Positions 1 to 6,236 of a stretch of 8,592 nucleotides of DNA are shown one piece after another. The DNA is taken from contig NYZG01000187.1 in NCBI GenBank assembly GCA_002687025.1, forward strand, positions 1 to 8,592, given 5' to 3'. How positions within the stretch are numbered: position 1 is the first letter of the stretch; the number at the start of each line of letters is the position of its first letter. A program made the position numbers and the translations under genes. This DNA is from Candidatus Poribacteria bacterium (GTDB lineage: Bacteria; Poribacteria; WGA-4E; GCA-2687025). A model generated the notes under the pieces. The model had not been told where the DNA came from, did not search any database, and worked only from the letters and a program-made list of their open reading frames with translations.

Positions 1-130
1 ATCGTCATGTCCATGCAACGACGCCGTCGGTCGTTTCCCAACGAGTGATTCAGCCCACTCGGTAACCCTATCGGACGATGCGCCAAACGACTTGAACGCT
101 CGGGCGGCTGAATCGCCGCCTCGTCACGTC
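1..130 (-). other. 3' flank of the flagellin gene, two hairpins, no gene
   Basis: This is the sequence downstream of the minus-strand flagellin that stops at 131. No coding region is convincing here. It holds two inverted repeats. GGCGGC at 103-108 pairs with GCCGCC at 115-120 around a 6-base loop, starting about ten bases after the stop codon. CGAGTG at 42-47 pairs with CACTCG at 56-61 around an 8-base loop. Neither is followed by a clear U-run on the minus strand, so they are weak candidates for transcript ends or 3' stabilising structures. Confidence 0.4.
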
Positions 131-955
131 CTAGAACTGCAGCAGCGAAAGCGCGTTCTGCGGCAGCAGGTTTGCCTGCTGGAGCACCGACGTGCCCGAC
201 TGCACCAGGATCAGCGCGCGCGTGAGCGAGGCCACCTCAGAAGCGAAGTCGGCGTCGCGAATCACCGATTCCGCGTTCTGCGTGTTCTCGAGCTGCACCT
301 GGATGTTCGACACGGTGCGCTCGAGCCTGTTCTGCGCCGCGCCCACCTGCGTGCGAACCGACGCCAACGACACGACGCCCAGTTCGATACTGGTGATGAC
401 CTGTATCGCGCTCACCTGGTTGGCGAAGTCGGCCGACGCAACGCCTTCCAGGATCACGCCGGTGGTCACCGGCCCGATGGTGATGTTGATGCGGTTGTCC
501 GCGGAGCCCTGATCCCCCACCTGGAAGGTGAAGACGGTGCCTTCCAGCAACGACTGACCATTGAAGGTCGTTGTCGTCGAGATTCGGTCGATCTCCTGGA
601 GCAACGCGTCGACTTCGAGTTGGACGCCACTGCGGCTGACATCGGTGTACGTGCCGTCCGCCGAGGAGATGGCAAGCTCCTTCAGGCGAATCAGCATGCC
701 CGCGATCTGCTCCATCCCACCTTCCGCGGTCTGGAAGAGAGAGATGGCGCTCTGCACGTTGCGATTTGCCTGCTCGAGGCCTTTGATCTTGGCGCGCATC
801 TGCTCGGAGACGAACAGCCCCGCCGCGTCGTCGGCAGCGCGGTTGATGCGGAGACCCGACGAGAGCCGCTCCGTCGAACGGCGCGTTTCGATGTCGGCCG
901 CCCCCAAGTGGCGGCGAGCGTTCATCGCCGTCACGTTATGGTTGATCCGAAACAT
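131..955 (-). CDS. fliC: Flagellin (filament subunit), short canonical type
   Basis: This is the structural protein of the flagellar filament, exported through the flagellar type III apparatus and polymerised at the tip. The 274-residue product starts MFRINHNV and has the flagellin N-terminal signature LSSGLRINRAADDAAGL at about residues 31-47, followed by the coiled-coil stretch SEQMRAKIKGLEQANRNVQSA. The C-terminal signature ENTQNAESVIRDADFASE and the ending QANLLPQNALSLLQF are also present. At 274 residues there is room only for the conserved D0/D1 helical domains and a small central insert, so the surface-exposed D2/D3 domains of enterobacterial flagellins are essentially absent. The ATG at 955 has a GGAG ribosome site seven bases upstream. 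The gene lies 70 bases after the next flagellin, probably in the same transcript. Identification is certain; which paralog dominates the filament is unknown. Confidence 0.97.
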   Translation of the reverse strand: MFRINHNVTAMNARRHLGAADIETRRSTERLSSGLRINRAADDAAGLFVSEQMRAKIKGLEQANRNVQSAISLFQTAEGGMEQIAGMLIRLKELAISSADGTYTDVSRSGVQLEVDALLQEIDRISTTTTFNGQSLLEGTVFTFQVGDQGSADNRINITIGPVTTGVILEGVASADFANQVSAIQVITSIELGVVSLASVRTQVGAAQNRLERTVSNIQVQLENTQNAESVIRDADFASEVASLTRALILVQSGTSVLQQANLLPQNALSLLQF

Positions 956-1003
956 GTGCTTACTCCGCTGATGTACTCACTCACCGGCCGTCACAGTCGG
1001 TTC

Positions 1004-1021
1004 CGCGGGCTTACGCCCGCG
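1004..1021 (-). other. Intergenic hairpin with GNRA loop between the two flagellins
   Basis: CGCGGGC at 1004-1010 and GCCCGCG at 1015-1021 form a perfect 7-bp all-GC stem. In the minus-strand RNA the loop is GUAA, a GNRA tetraloop, which makes a very stable hairpin. It begins five bases after the stop codon of the upstream flagellin. No U-run follows. It could be a 3'-end stabiliser, an RNA-processing boundary or a partial terminator that sets the ratio of the two flagellins. The structure is seen directly; the role is inferred. Confidence 0.6.
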
Positions 1022-1025
1022 TGAA

Positions 1026-1889
1026 CTAACTGATCGAGTTCAGGAGGCTGAGGACGTTCTGCGGCAGCAGATTCGCCTGATTCATCACCGCGGTGCCGGC
1101 CTGGATCAGGATCTGTGCGCGCACGAGCGCGGAGGTCTCGGTAGCCAGGTCGGCGTCCCGGATGACCGATTCCGCGTTCTGCGTGTTCTCGATCTGCAGT
1201 TCGATGTTCGACGACGAACGCTCGAGGCGGCTCTGGAACGCGCCGATCCTTGCGCGCGTGGACACCACGAGGTCGATCGCCGTGGCGATCTGATCGAGGA
1301 AGTCCGGGATGCTCGGGACATCCGCGTATGCGGAGTTCGCCGCTCCGCCGAGGCTCGCGAACTTGCTCGTGTAGGCGCCCAGCAGCGCGTCCGAGTCGAT
1401 CTGCACGATCCCAAGTCCCAGGCGGTCCGTGGTCTGGTCGCCGATCTGGAACGTCAGGATTGTCGGGGGTGGGTCGAACAGCGTGATGCCGTTGTACCGC
1501 ACTCCCGTCAGGATACGGTCCAGTTCCAGGACGAGTTGCTCGCCTTCGACCTGGATGCCGTTACGGCGCTGGGTGTCGCTGTATGAGCCGTCCGCGGCCT
1601 GAATCGCCAACTCCTTGAGGCGAATCATGATGCTGGTGAGCTGGTCGAGCCCGCCTTCCATCACCTGCAGCAGCGATACGGCCTGCGAGATGTTCTGACG
1701 CGCCACCTTGAAGGCCGCGATCTGGCCACGCATCTGCTCGGAGATGAACATCCCCGCGGCGTCATCCACGGCGCGGTTGATGCGCATCCCGGAGGACATG
1801 CGCTCGATAGCCGTCCGCACATCACGGTCGGTGCCGTTGAGATGGCGCCTCGACGTGAGCGCGGCGATGTTCGTATTAATACGGAACAT
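1026..1889 (-). CDS. fliC: Flagellin (filament subunit), first gene of the pair
   Basis: A second canonical flagellin of 287 residues. It starts MFRINTNIAALTSRRHL, has the N-terminal signature MSSGMRINRAVDDAAGM and the C-terminal signature ENTQNAESVIRDADLATE, and ends QANLLPQNVLSLLNSIS. The central region, roughly residues 140-200, differs fully from the downstream paralog and carries a DPPP turn and a GGAANSAYAD loop, so the exposed surface should differ. The ATG at 1889 is preceded by GAGAGG with a rather long 10-base spacing. The leader just upstream contains a perfect 9-bp hairpin. No convincing sigma-54 promoter was found in the 378 bases upstream, unlike its neighbours. It shares a 28-base identical block (264-291 and 1165-1192) with the downstream flagellin, consistent with duplication. 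Identification is certain. Confidence 0.97.
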   Translation of the reverse strand: MFRINTNIAALTSRRHLNGTDRDVRTAIERMSSGMRINRAVDDAAGMFISEQMRGQIAAFKVARQNISQAVSLLQVMEGGLDQLTSIMIRLKELAIQAADGSYSDTQRRNGIQVEGEQLVLELDRILTGVRYNGITLFDPPPTILTFQIGDQTTDRLGLGIVQIDSDALLGAYTSKFASLGGAANSAYADVPSIPDFLDQIATAIDLVVSTRARIGAFQSRLERSSSNIELQIENTQNAESVIRDADLATETSALVRAQILIQAGTAVMNQANLLPQNVLSLLNSIS

Positions 1890-1914
1890 GCGTGCCGATC
1901 CTCTCTATGAGTTG

Positions 1915-1948
1915 GGTACCGGGTACCCGCCGAACACATCCCGGTACC
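1915..1948 (-). promoter_or_regulatory. Leader hairpin next to the flagellin ribosome binding site
   Basis: GGTACCGGG at 1915-1923 is the exact reverse complement of CCCGGTACC at 1940-1948, giving a 9-bp stem with a 16-base loop in the flagellin mRNA leader. A third GGTACC at 1922-1927 sits beside the 3' arm. The stem ends ten bases before the GAGAGG ribosome site (1900-1905). A GGA lies at the stem-loop junction and another in the ribosome site, which is the kind of arrangement bound by CsrA in some flagellin leaders. The repeat is seen; regulation by CsrA or another factor is inference. Confidence 0.5.
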
Positions 1949-2189
1949 ACCGAGATGCTGTTGATCGTCCAAGGCGATTCCCACGGTCGCCGGCGTCCAT
2001 CGCCGTCGGTCGAGGCCTCACCATCTGTCCACATCCACTCCGCGAGACGCTCCCGCAGACCTGACGCGTCGCTACTCCGGCCATCACGGCTCACAGAGTG
2101 AACCCGTCGACCGAACTCACGGCGTCGCAGGGCTGCATGAACGCTCGCCGATTACGCGGCTCCGTTCATACACGCTCGCATGCCGATTC

Positions 2190-2219
2190 AAATAGCATCG
2201 TCCGTTAACGATGCTATTT
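2190..2219 (-). terminator. Perfect 12-bp inverted repeat, probable terminator
   Basis: AAATAGCATCGT (2190-2201) and ACGATGCTATTT (2208-2219) form a perfect 12-bp stem around CCGTTA. It lies about 48 bases after the stop of the divergent flagellin on the minus strand. The stem has A-rich and T-rich outer ends, so on either strand it ends in AUUU and could work bidirectionally. The U-run is short. Its AT-rich composition stands out from the GC-rich surroundings. A protein-binding site is the alternative. Confidence 0.55.
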
Positions 2220-2267
2220 AGATGGGCCGCCCTTGGCCCGTCACGCCTGTCCGAGCTCCCGCTCGGG

Positions 2268-3098
2268 TCAAGGTCGAATCAGAGCCATCGCCTCCTGGGA
2301 AACCAGGCTGACCTGCGCCAACAGACTGTTCGTCGGCGCGGACAGGATCTGCTGTCGCGCCCTGGTCAGCATTGCCGCCGCATCTTCCGCGGCCCGCATC
2401 GTCGTCACCGACGACTCCTCGGCCGTGGCTTGGGCGCCGCCGTCATCCACGACGACCTGCAGCCGTTCGCGGAATCCACCGATCTTGTCGAGCCTCACCT
2501 CTATCGCGTCGATCGCCTCGGCCACCACTTCGGTGGCGGCGCGTGAGGACTCCGGCGTGCTTACGGCCTGGGGGTCCACCCCGGGGACGACGGTCTCGGG
2601 CCGCACGTCCGTCAAGGCAAGATGCGCCTCGCCGCCCGCCGCGGCGACGCCCAACTGGAACGTCAGGGCGCGTTGGGCCCCGTTCAGCAGCGGTATTCCG
2701 CTGAACTTGGCCGTGTTGGACATCTCGTCCAGTTCCTGCCGCAGCCTTCGCACTTCGGTCTGTAGCTGTCGCCGGTCGCCGTCGGTTATGCCTTCGTCCT
2801 GGGCGCGCTGGGTCACCTGAAACAGTCTCTGCAAGACCGCCCGCGTTCCGTCCAGCCCGGTTTCGAGGATCTGAGATACCGTCGCCGCGGCGGCGACGTT
2901 GTGGTTCGTCTGCCTCACCGCGCCCACTTCCGAGCGTCGCTGCTCGACGGGCGTCGGGCCTCCCACGATCCTCATCTGGTCGCGGGCGCCCGGGGACGTC
3001 TGCGCCTGCTGCGTCGCCTGGCGGGCATCGAACTTCAGCCCGGTCAGCTGCTGCGTGACCGAAGGTGTTGCCGGCACATTGCTTTGTATACGAAACAT
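2268..3098 (-). CDS. Divergent flagellin-like protein
   Basis: A 276-residue protein built like a flagellin but with its signatures eroded. It keeps the start MFRIQSNV, the coiled-coil register (for example QTNHNVAAAATVSQILETGLDGTRAV), the KFSGIPLLNG turn that matches FNGQSLLEG in its neighbours, and a C-terminus of equal length with R-QIL and LLAQVSLVSQEAMALI. The highly conserved SSGLRINRAADDAAG is replaced by a stretch reading SPGARDQMRIVGGPTPVE, and the NTQNAESVIRDAD motif by a TTMRAAEDAAA-like segment. Prolines at residues 9, 12, 36, 48 and 50 fall where the D0/D1 helices should run. The start at 3098 is chosen because MFRI aligns with both neighbours and a GGGAGG ribosome site lies eight bases upstream; the longer frame to 3254 would run through the promoter. 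A sigma-54 promoter precedes it. It may be a minor filament or junction subunit, or an accessory protein. Flagellin family is likely; function is unknown. Confidence 0.88.
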   Translation of the reverse strand: MFRIQSNVPATPSVTQQLTGLKFDARQATQQAQTSPGARDQMRIVGGPTPVEQRRSEVGAVRQTNHNVAAAATVSQILETGLDGTRAVLQRLFQVTQRAQDEGITDGDRRQLQTEVRRLRQELDEMSNTAKFSGIPLLNGAQRALTFQLGVAAAGGEAHLALTDVRPETVVPGVDPQAVSTPESSRAATEVVAEAIDAIEVRLDKIGGFRERLQVVVDDGGAQATAEESSVTTMRAAEDAAAMLTRARQQILSAPTNSLLAQVSLVSQEAMALIRP

Positions 3099-3402
3099 CG
3101 TCTTGTCCTCCCGTGCCCGCTGGATGGTCGCTACATCAACGGCGTGCTGCACGGCCTCGCAGTCCAGCCAATCGAACCGTTCCGCCCGGCTCCGGGGTCT
3201 CATCTGCCGTACGTCGGCAGTCTTTCGCCTGCTCTGTTGCATCATGCGTGCCATTCCGTGTCATGCCGCTGTGGCCGAGGGGATTCCGCGCATCCTGCTG
3301 CCCTTATGGGTCGTCTCGTCCCGGTGGCCCTGGGCGCCGGTGGGAACGGAATACCCACTTCGTTCGTCCTTCCGTCGACGTTCGGAACATATTTCCCGGA
3401 CA
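3099..3402 (-). other. Leader and promoter region of the divergent flagellin, no gene
   Basis: This gap of 304 bases lies between the glycosyltransferase stop at 3403 and the divergent flagellin start at 3098. It contains the sigma-54 promoter at 3237-3253 and a predicted leader of about 130 bases ending in the ribosome site at 3107-3112. The frame of the flagellin stays open upstream to 3254, but that part has no flagellin similarity and overlaps the promoter. I see no clear terminator behind the glycosyltransferase. Confidence 0.5.
3237..3253 (-). promoter_or_regulatory. Sigma-54 promoter for the divergent flagellin
   Basis: Read on the minus strand the site is TGGCACGCATGATGCAA. It has GG (3252-3251), exactly ten bases, then GC (3240-3239), with a perfect TGGCACG -24 element and ATGCA instead of TTGCA at -12. 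Transcription should start near 3227, leaving a leader of about 130 bases. Confidence 0.75.
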
Positions 3403-5343
3403 TTACGCGCGCTCCTGGACGAGCTGTCGCGCGGCGGATGAGATCGCCGCGAGCTTTTGGACGTATGCGGTCCTGTCGTCGCCCGGGACCTCGTCCGGCT
3501 GCACCCATTCGTGAGCGGCGGCGAAGTGCGCGAAGACCGGGTGCGTGGGCGTCAGCGTCTTCGGCCAGTCGTCCGCGACGCCCAGAGCGGTCAGCCTCTG
3601 GGTAATGTCGTCCAGCACGCCGTCGGCCATGTCGGTATCACCAGCCTGCAAGGCGGACAGCAGGCACACGAGGGCCGCGTCCCACTTGGACGGATTTGCC
3701 TTCCAGAGGCGTCGCAACAGGATCGCCGCCTCCCTTACGACACCGTGTTGCAGGAACAGGTTCACGACCAACTCGAACGGTTTCGGCGCCCCGTCCGTGG
3801 CTTCGATGAGTCGTTCGGTCCATCTCATCGCTCCGTCGACGCGTCGCGCGCGGAGCATCCAGTCCACGTAGGCGCCCATGAGCGCCGTCGATCCGGGGAG
3901 CCTACGCACACCGTCGTCCAGGACGGCCTGGGCGGCCGCGGACTGCTGCAGCTCTATAAGCGCCCCGACGGCGGCGCAGCACAGACCGGCAAGGCAGCTC
4001 TCTCTCGCTTCCGGGGTCAACTCGGCCACGGTGCCTGCCGTCTCCGTGCCGCTTTCGAGCCGCTCGGGATTCGTGGCGGAGATGCGCTCGACGGCGACGT
4101 CGTGTGCCCGAATACCGGTGCGGAATGCGGTCAGCGCGCGGTCGTGAGCCCCGGCTTTGGCGTAAGCGGAACCCATCTCCAGATAGAAGGTAAGGTACTC
4201 CTCTTGAAGCGCCAGGGCCTTTCGGAATTCCTGGGCAGCAAGCATCCACTGTTTGGTGCGCTGGTAATACATCGCCATCATGGAGCTCATGTCGAACAGC
4301 ACTCGGGCGAGTGGGATCGGCACGGCATCCACGGCGATGCCGTAGTACTCCGCCTTGAGGAGATGCTCACGCATCTCGTCCCACTTCTCTTCCTCGTAAA
4401 GAACCGTCGCCAGCAGGTAGTGACTCACCCCCATCTTCGGGAAAGTGCGTATCACTTCCTCGTACGCCTCGCGGGCGGTCTGCATGTTCCCGAAGTTGCG
4501 ATGCACGATCCCTCTCAGGAGGAGATAGCGGTACGTCCTGTCGACCTCGGATGTGACCTCGGCGACGTACTCCCCCAGGATGTCGATCTGCTCGAGGGTC
4601 TGCTCCACTTCGCCCATCGCGGCGAGTTGCATGACGAGCTGATAGCGTGTCTGTAGCTCGCGCGGGTTCTCCTCGAGCATCCGGGACATGATCTCGAAGT
4701 TGCGCGCGTATTTCTCCGGCAATGCCTCGGGGTCGACATACCCGGTGTGGATGATCTCCACCGCGCTGGGATGGATGGCTACGCCCTTGCCGCGGAGACT
4801 CTCGGTAATCCGCTCGTGCACCTCGCCGACGAACTGCACTCCGGGGAGGTTCGGGAAGAGGCGCACCTGTAGCAGGTTCTGCTCCGCCGTCCACGACGCG
4901 CCCAGGCTTCGGAGATGGCAGTAGTACGCCATGTCCCGCTCGGGATGGAGCGCGATGAGAGAGCGGACGCGGTCCAGTTCCTCCGGCGGCATTCGGTCGT
5001 CGGCGTCGAGCCAGAACAGCCAGTCGCTCGTCGCGTGCCGGATCGACTCGTTGCGGGCGGCGGCGAAGTCGTTGATCCACTCGAAGAAATGCACCGTGGC
5101 GCCGTGCGCGCGCGCTATCTCGGGCGTGCCGTCAAGCGATCCGGTGTCGACGACGATCATCTCGTCGAACTTGCCCTGCAACGGCCCGAGGACCGAGGGG
5201 ATGTTCTCCGCCTCGTCGCGGACGATCATTATCAGTGAGAGCGTCGCGCGGCGGGACTGCCCCGCAGTTACGCTCTCGACCGCCTCGTCGACCGCGTCGG
5301 TCGGAGATGGATTCCGTTGCTCGAATGTGGCGCTCTCGGTCAT
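3403..5343 (-). CDS. Family 2 glycosyltransferase with C-terminal TPR repeats, probable flagellin glycosyltransferase
   Basis: A 646-residue cytoplasmic enzyme expected to transfer a sugar from a nucleotide-sugar donor. The GT-A fold begins near residue 35 with SLIMIVRDEAENI (about 36-48), followed by VDTGSLDGT (65-73), DFAAARN (92-98) and the metal/nucleotide-binding WLDADD (111-116). GEVHER (173-178) and HTGY (199-202) complete the acceptor side typical of the WaaE/SunS-like branch. From about residue 265 helical TPR-type repeats follow (for example 272-300 and 366-412), and the helical part continues to the end. There are no membrane segments. Enzymes of this shape commonly glycosylate proteins held by the TPR part. 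Its place between flagellin genes and behind a sigma-54 promoter favours flagellin as acceptor, which is inference. The ATG at 5343 is 30 bases after the upstream gene, with only a distant AAGGGA (13 bases), so translation may be coupled. Confidence 0.9.
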   Translation of the reverse strand: MTESATFEQRNPSPTDAVDEAVESVTAGQSRRATLSLIMIVRDEAENIPSVLGPLQGKFDEMIVVDTGSLDGTPEIARAHGATVHFFEWINDFAAARNESIRHATSDWLFWLDADDRMPPEELDRVRSLIALHPERDMAYYCHLRSLGASWTAEQNLLQVRLFPNLPGVQFVGEVHERITESLRGKGVAIHPSAVEIIHTGYVDPEALPEKYARNFEIMSRMLEENPRELQTRYQLVMQLAAMGEVEQTLEQIDILGEYVAEVTSEVDRTYRYLLLRGIVHRNFGNMQTAREAYEEVIRTFPKMGVSHYLLATVLYEEEKWDEMREHLLKAEYYGIAVDAVPIPLARVLFDMSSMMAMYYQRTKQWMLAAQEFRKALALQEEYLTFYLEMGSAYAKAGAHDRALTAFRTGIRAHDVAVERISATNPERLESGTETAGTVAELTPEARESCLAGLCCAAVGALIELQQSAAAQAVLDDGVRRLPGSTALMGAYVDWMLRARRVDGAMRWTERLIEATDGAPKPFELVVNLFLQHGVVREAAILLRRLWKANPSKWDAALVCLLSALQAGDTDMADGVLDDITQRLTALGVADDWPKTLTPTHPVFAHFAAAHEWVQPDEVPGDDRTAYVQKLAAISSAARQLVQERA

Positions 5344-5373
5344 ACGACCGTGTCGATCCCTTGATGCGTGCGT

Positions 5374-5712
5374 CTATGCCTGCGCGACGGCCACTTCCAG
5401 AGGCATCTTCGACGGGGTTGGTCTGCTGCGCGTGCCGGCTCCCACGAGGGCGCCCAGGAAGCGGTCCGCGATGCGATCCGCCTGCTTGGCCAGGTCATGT
5501 CGTCCAGAGCGACCGAGAACCTGTGCCATCATGCGCAGGCCCTTTTCCACGGGCATGTCGGAGCTCACCCGTAGCGCCTCGCACAGCTCGCGGTAATGAC
5601 CGATGACGCCGTCCAACCGGCCGGCGTCCGCATCTCGGGCCGCGTAGGCCAGGCGGATGCGTACCCAGTCCGGCTCGTGTGTTGCCGTCAGCTCCTGATG
5701 TGCGATTGCCAC
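5374..5712 (-). CDS. Small helical protein of unknown function, co-operonic with the glycosyltransferase
   Basis: I do not recognise this 112-residue protein. I place the start at the GTG at 5712, because AAGGGA lies seven bases upstream (5720-5725) and because the sigma-54 start site (about 5794) leaves no leader for the longer frame that opens with a GTG at 5787. The sequence from about residue 13 to 90 looks mostly helical (PDWVRIRLAYAARDADAGRL, then HYRELCEAL and KGLRMMAQVLGRSGRHDLAK), resembling a single helical-hairpin or TPR-like unit, and the tail from residue 92 is Pro/Ser/Arg-rich and likely disordered. There is one cysteine (44), no signal peptide and no membrane segment. It is the first gene of a two-gene unit with the glycosyltransferase. 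A chaperone, adaptor or flagellar regulator would fit the context, but no family signature (FliS, FlaF, FlbT) is visible. Confidence 0.7.
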   Translation of the reverse strand: MAIAHQELTATHEPDWVRIRLAYAARDADAGRLDGVIGHYRELCEALRVSSDMPVEKGLRMMAQVLGRSGRHDLAKQADRIADRFLGALVGAGTRSRPTPSKMPLEVAVAQA

Positions 5713-5803
5713 AGCGCCATCCCTTAACGTCGGTGATAGGTTTGCGCGAGCCGCATGCTGGCTCCGCGGTCCCCGCTCGGGCGACACCCGTCCGGCCGCA
5801 GGA

Positions 5804-5821
5804 CCGCAATCGACGTGCCAA
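5804..5821 (-). promoter_or_regulatory. Sigma-54 promoter for the small gene and glycosyltransferase
   Basis: On the minus strand the site reads TTGGCACGTCGATTGCGG, an essentially perfect match to the sigma-54 consensus. GG (5819-5818) and GC (5807-5806) are separated by exactly ten bases. Transcription is expected near 5794, about 80 bases before the GTG start at 5712. This ties the glycosyltransferase unit to the same regulon as the flagellar genes. Confidence 0.82.
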
Positions 5822-6205
5822 CGGCCGGCCCCGCGGCAGGCTGCCTGCCCGGGCGAGACCGACGCGGCCGCTTTCCGGCGTGGTACGGGACACGTGGCGA
5901 TGCCGTCAGAAGCGTGTCCATACGGCCCGGCCGGAGGATCGGGCCGGTCTCTGGGTCGTCCCTAGTGCAGCGCCACTCGACTGCTGTCGCCAACTCTCTG
6001 GACGGCAGGACTCTCTGCCTGAGCCCAGTGAATAAGGCAATCCTTCGCTGTCGACTCACGATGGCTGCTGCGGGCCGACGGCCCGGAGCCGAGGCGCGGC
6101 CAAAGACGACGTGAGCGGAGGCGCTGGGGGCGGGCGGGAACGCGAAACGACAGCGCGCGAACGGCCGAACTGTCCGACTGAGGCGCCATGGGCGCGGCCT
6201 ACGCG

Positions 6206-6228
6206 AGAGGGGAGGTATTTTCCCCTCT
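6206..6228 (-). terminator. Hairpin after the J-domain gene, possible terminator
   Basis: AGAGGGGA (6206-6213) and TCCCCTCT (6221-6228) form a perfect 8-bp stem with a 7-base loop, starting nine bases after the J-domain stop codon at 6237. No U-run follows on the minus strand, so it is at best a non-classical terminator or a 3' stabilising hairpin. Confidence 0.45.
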
Positions 6229-6236
6229 GGGCGGGA

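Larger units (their letters stand above)
1890..2267 (-). other. Leader and promoter region of the flagellin pair, no gene
   Basis: These 378 bases separate the divergent flagellin (stop at 2268) from the canonical flagellin start at 1889. I see no credible coding region. It contains, in minus-strand order, a possible short GC hairpin at 2251-2266, the perfect 12-bp inverted repeat at 2190-2219, and the leader hairpin at 1915-1948. The only GG-N10-GC arrangement near the right place is at 1970-1957 (TTGGACGATCAACAGC). It lacks the GGCACG core seen at the other promoters, so the promoter of this unit remains unassigned. Confidence 0.5.
5713..6236 (-). other. Long gap with promoter and inverted repeats, no convincing gene
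   Basis: These 524 bases lie between the small helical gene and the J-domain gene. The frames that are open here are Arg/Pro-rich, overlap each other and lack ribosome sites, so I call no gene. The gap contains the sigma-54 promoter at 5804-5821, a dyad GGCAGG-CTG-CCTGCC at 5835-5849, a 7-bp inverted repeat at 5923-5946 about 100-125 bases upstream of the promoter, and a hairpin at 6206-6228 behind the J-domain gene. Confidence 0.5.

Noticed and set aside
92..1024. Long plus-strand open frame opposite the first flagellin
   Set aside because: It is antisense to a certain flagellin, is Arg/His-rich with no recognisable domain, and arises from the GC-rich codon bias.
2147..2188. Two GCCGATT copies on the plus strand resembling sigma-28 -10 elements
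   Set aside because: They lack a TAAA-type -35 at the right spacing and point toward the antisense strand of the divergent flagellin, with no plus-strand gene to serve.
3099..3254. N-terminal extension of the divergent flagellin
   Set aside because: The extension has no flagellin similarity, spans the sigma-54 promoter and its start site, and the internal ATG at 3098 has an ideal ribosome site.
3457..4656. 399-codon plus-strand open frame opposite the glycosyltransferase
   Set aside because: The opposite strand encodes an enzyme with intact GT-A motifs and TPRs, while this translation is low-complexity and lacks any family signature.
5713..5787. Longer form of the small helical protein starting with GTG at 5787
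   Set aside because: That start lies about seven bases from the predicted transcription start with no ribosome site, while the GTG at 5712 has AAGGGA at correct spacing.
5962..6189. 75-codon minus-strand open frame in the long gap
   Set aside because: It is Arg/Ser-rich, has no ribosome site and no recognisable pattern, and overlapping frames look equally good.
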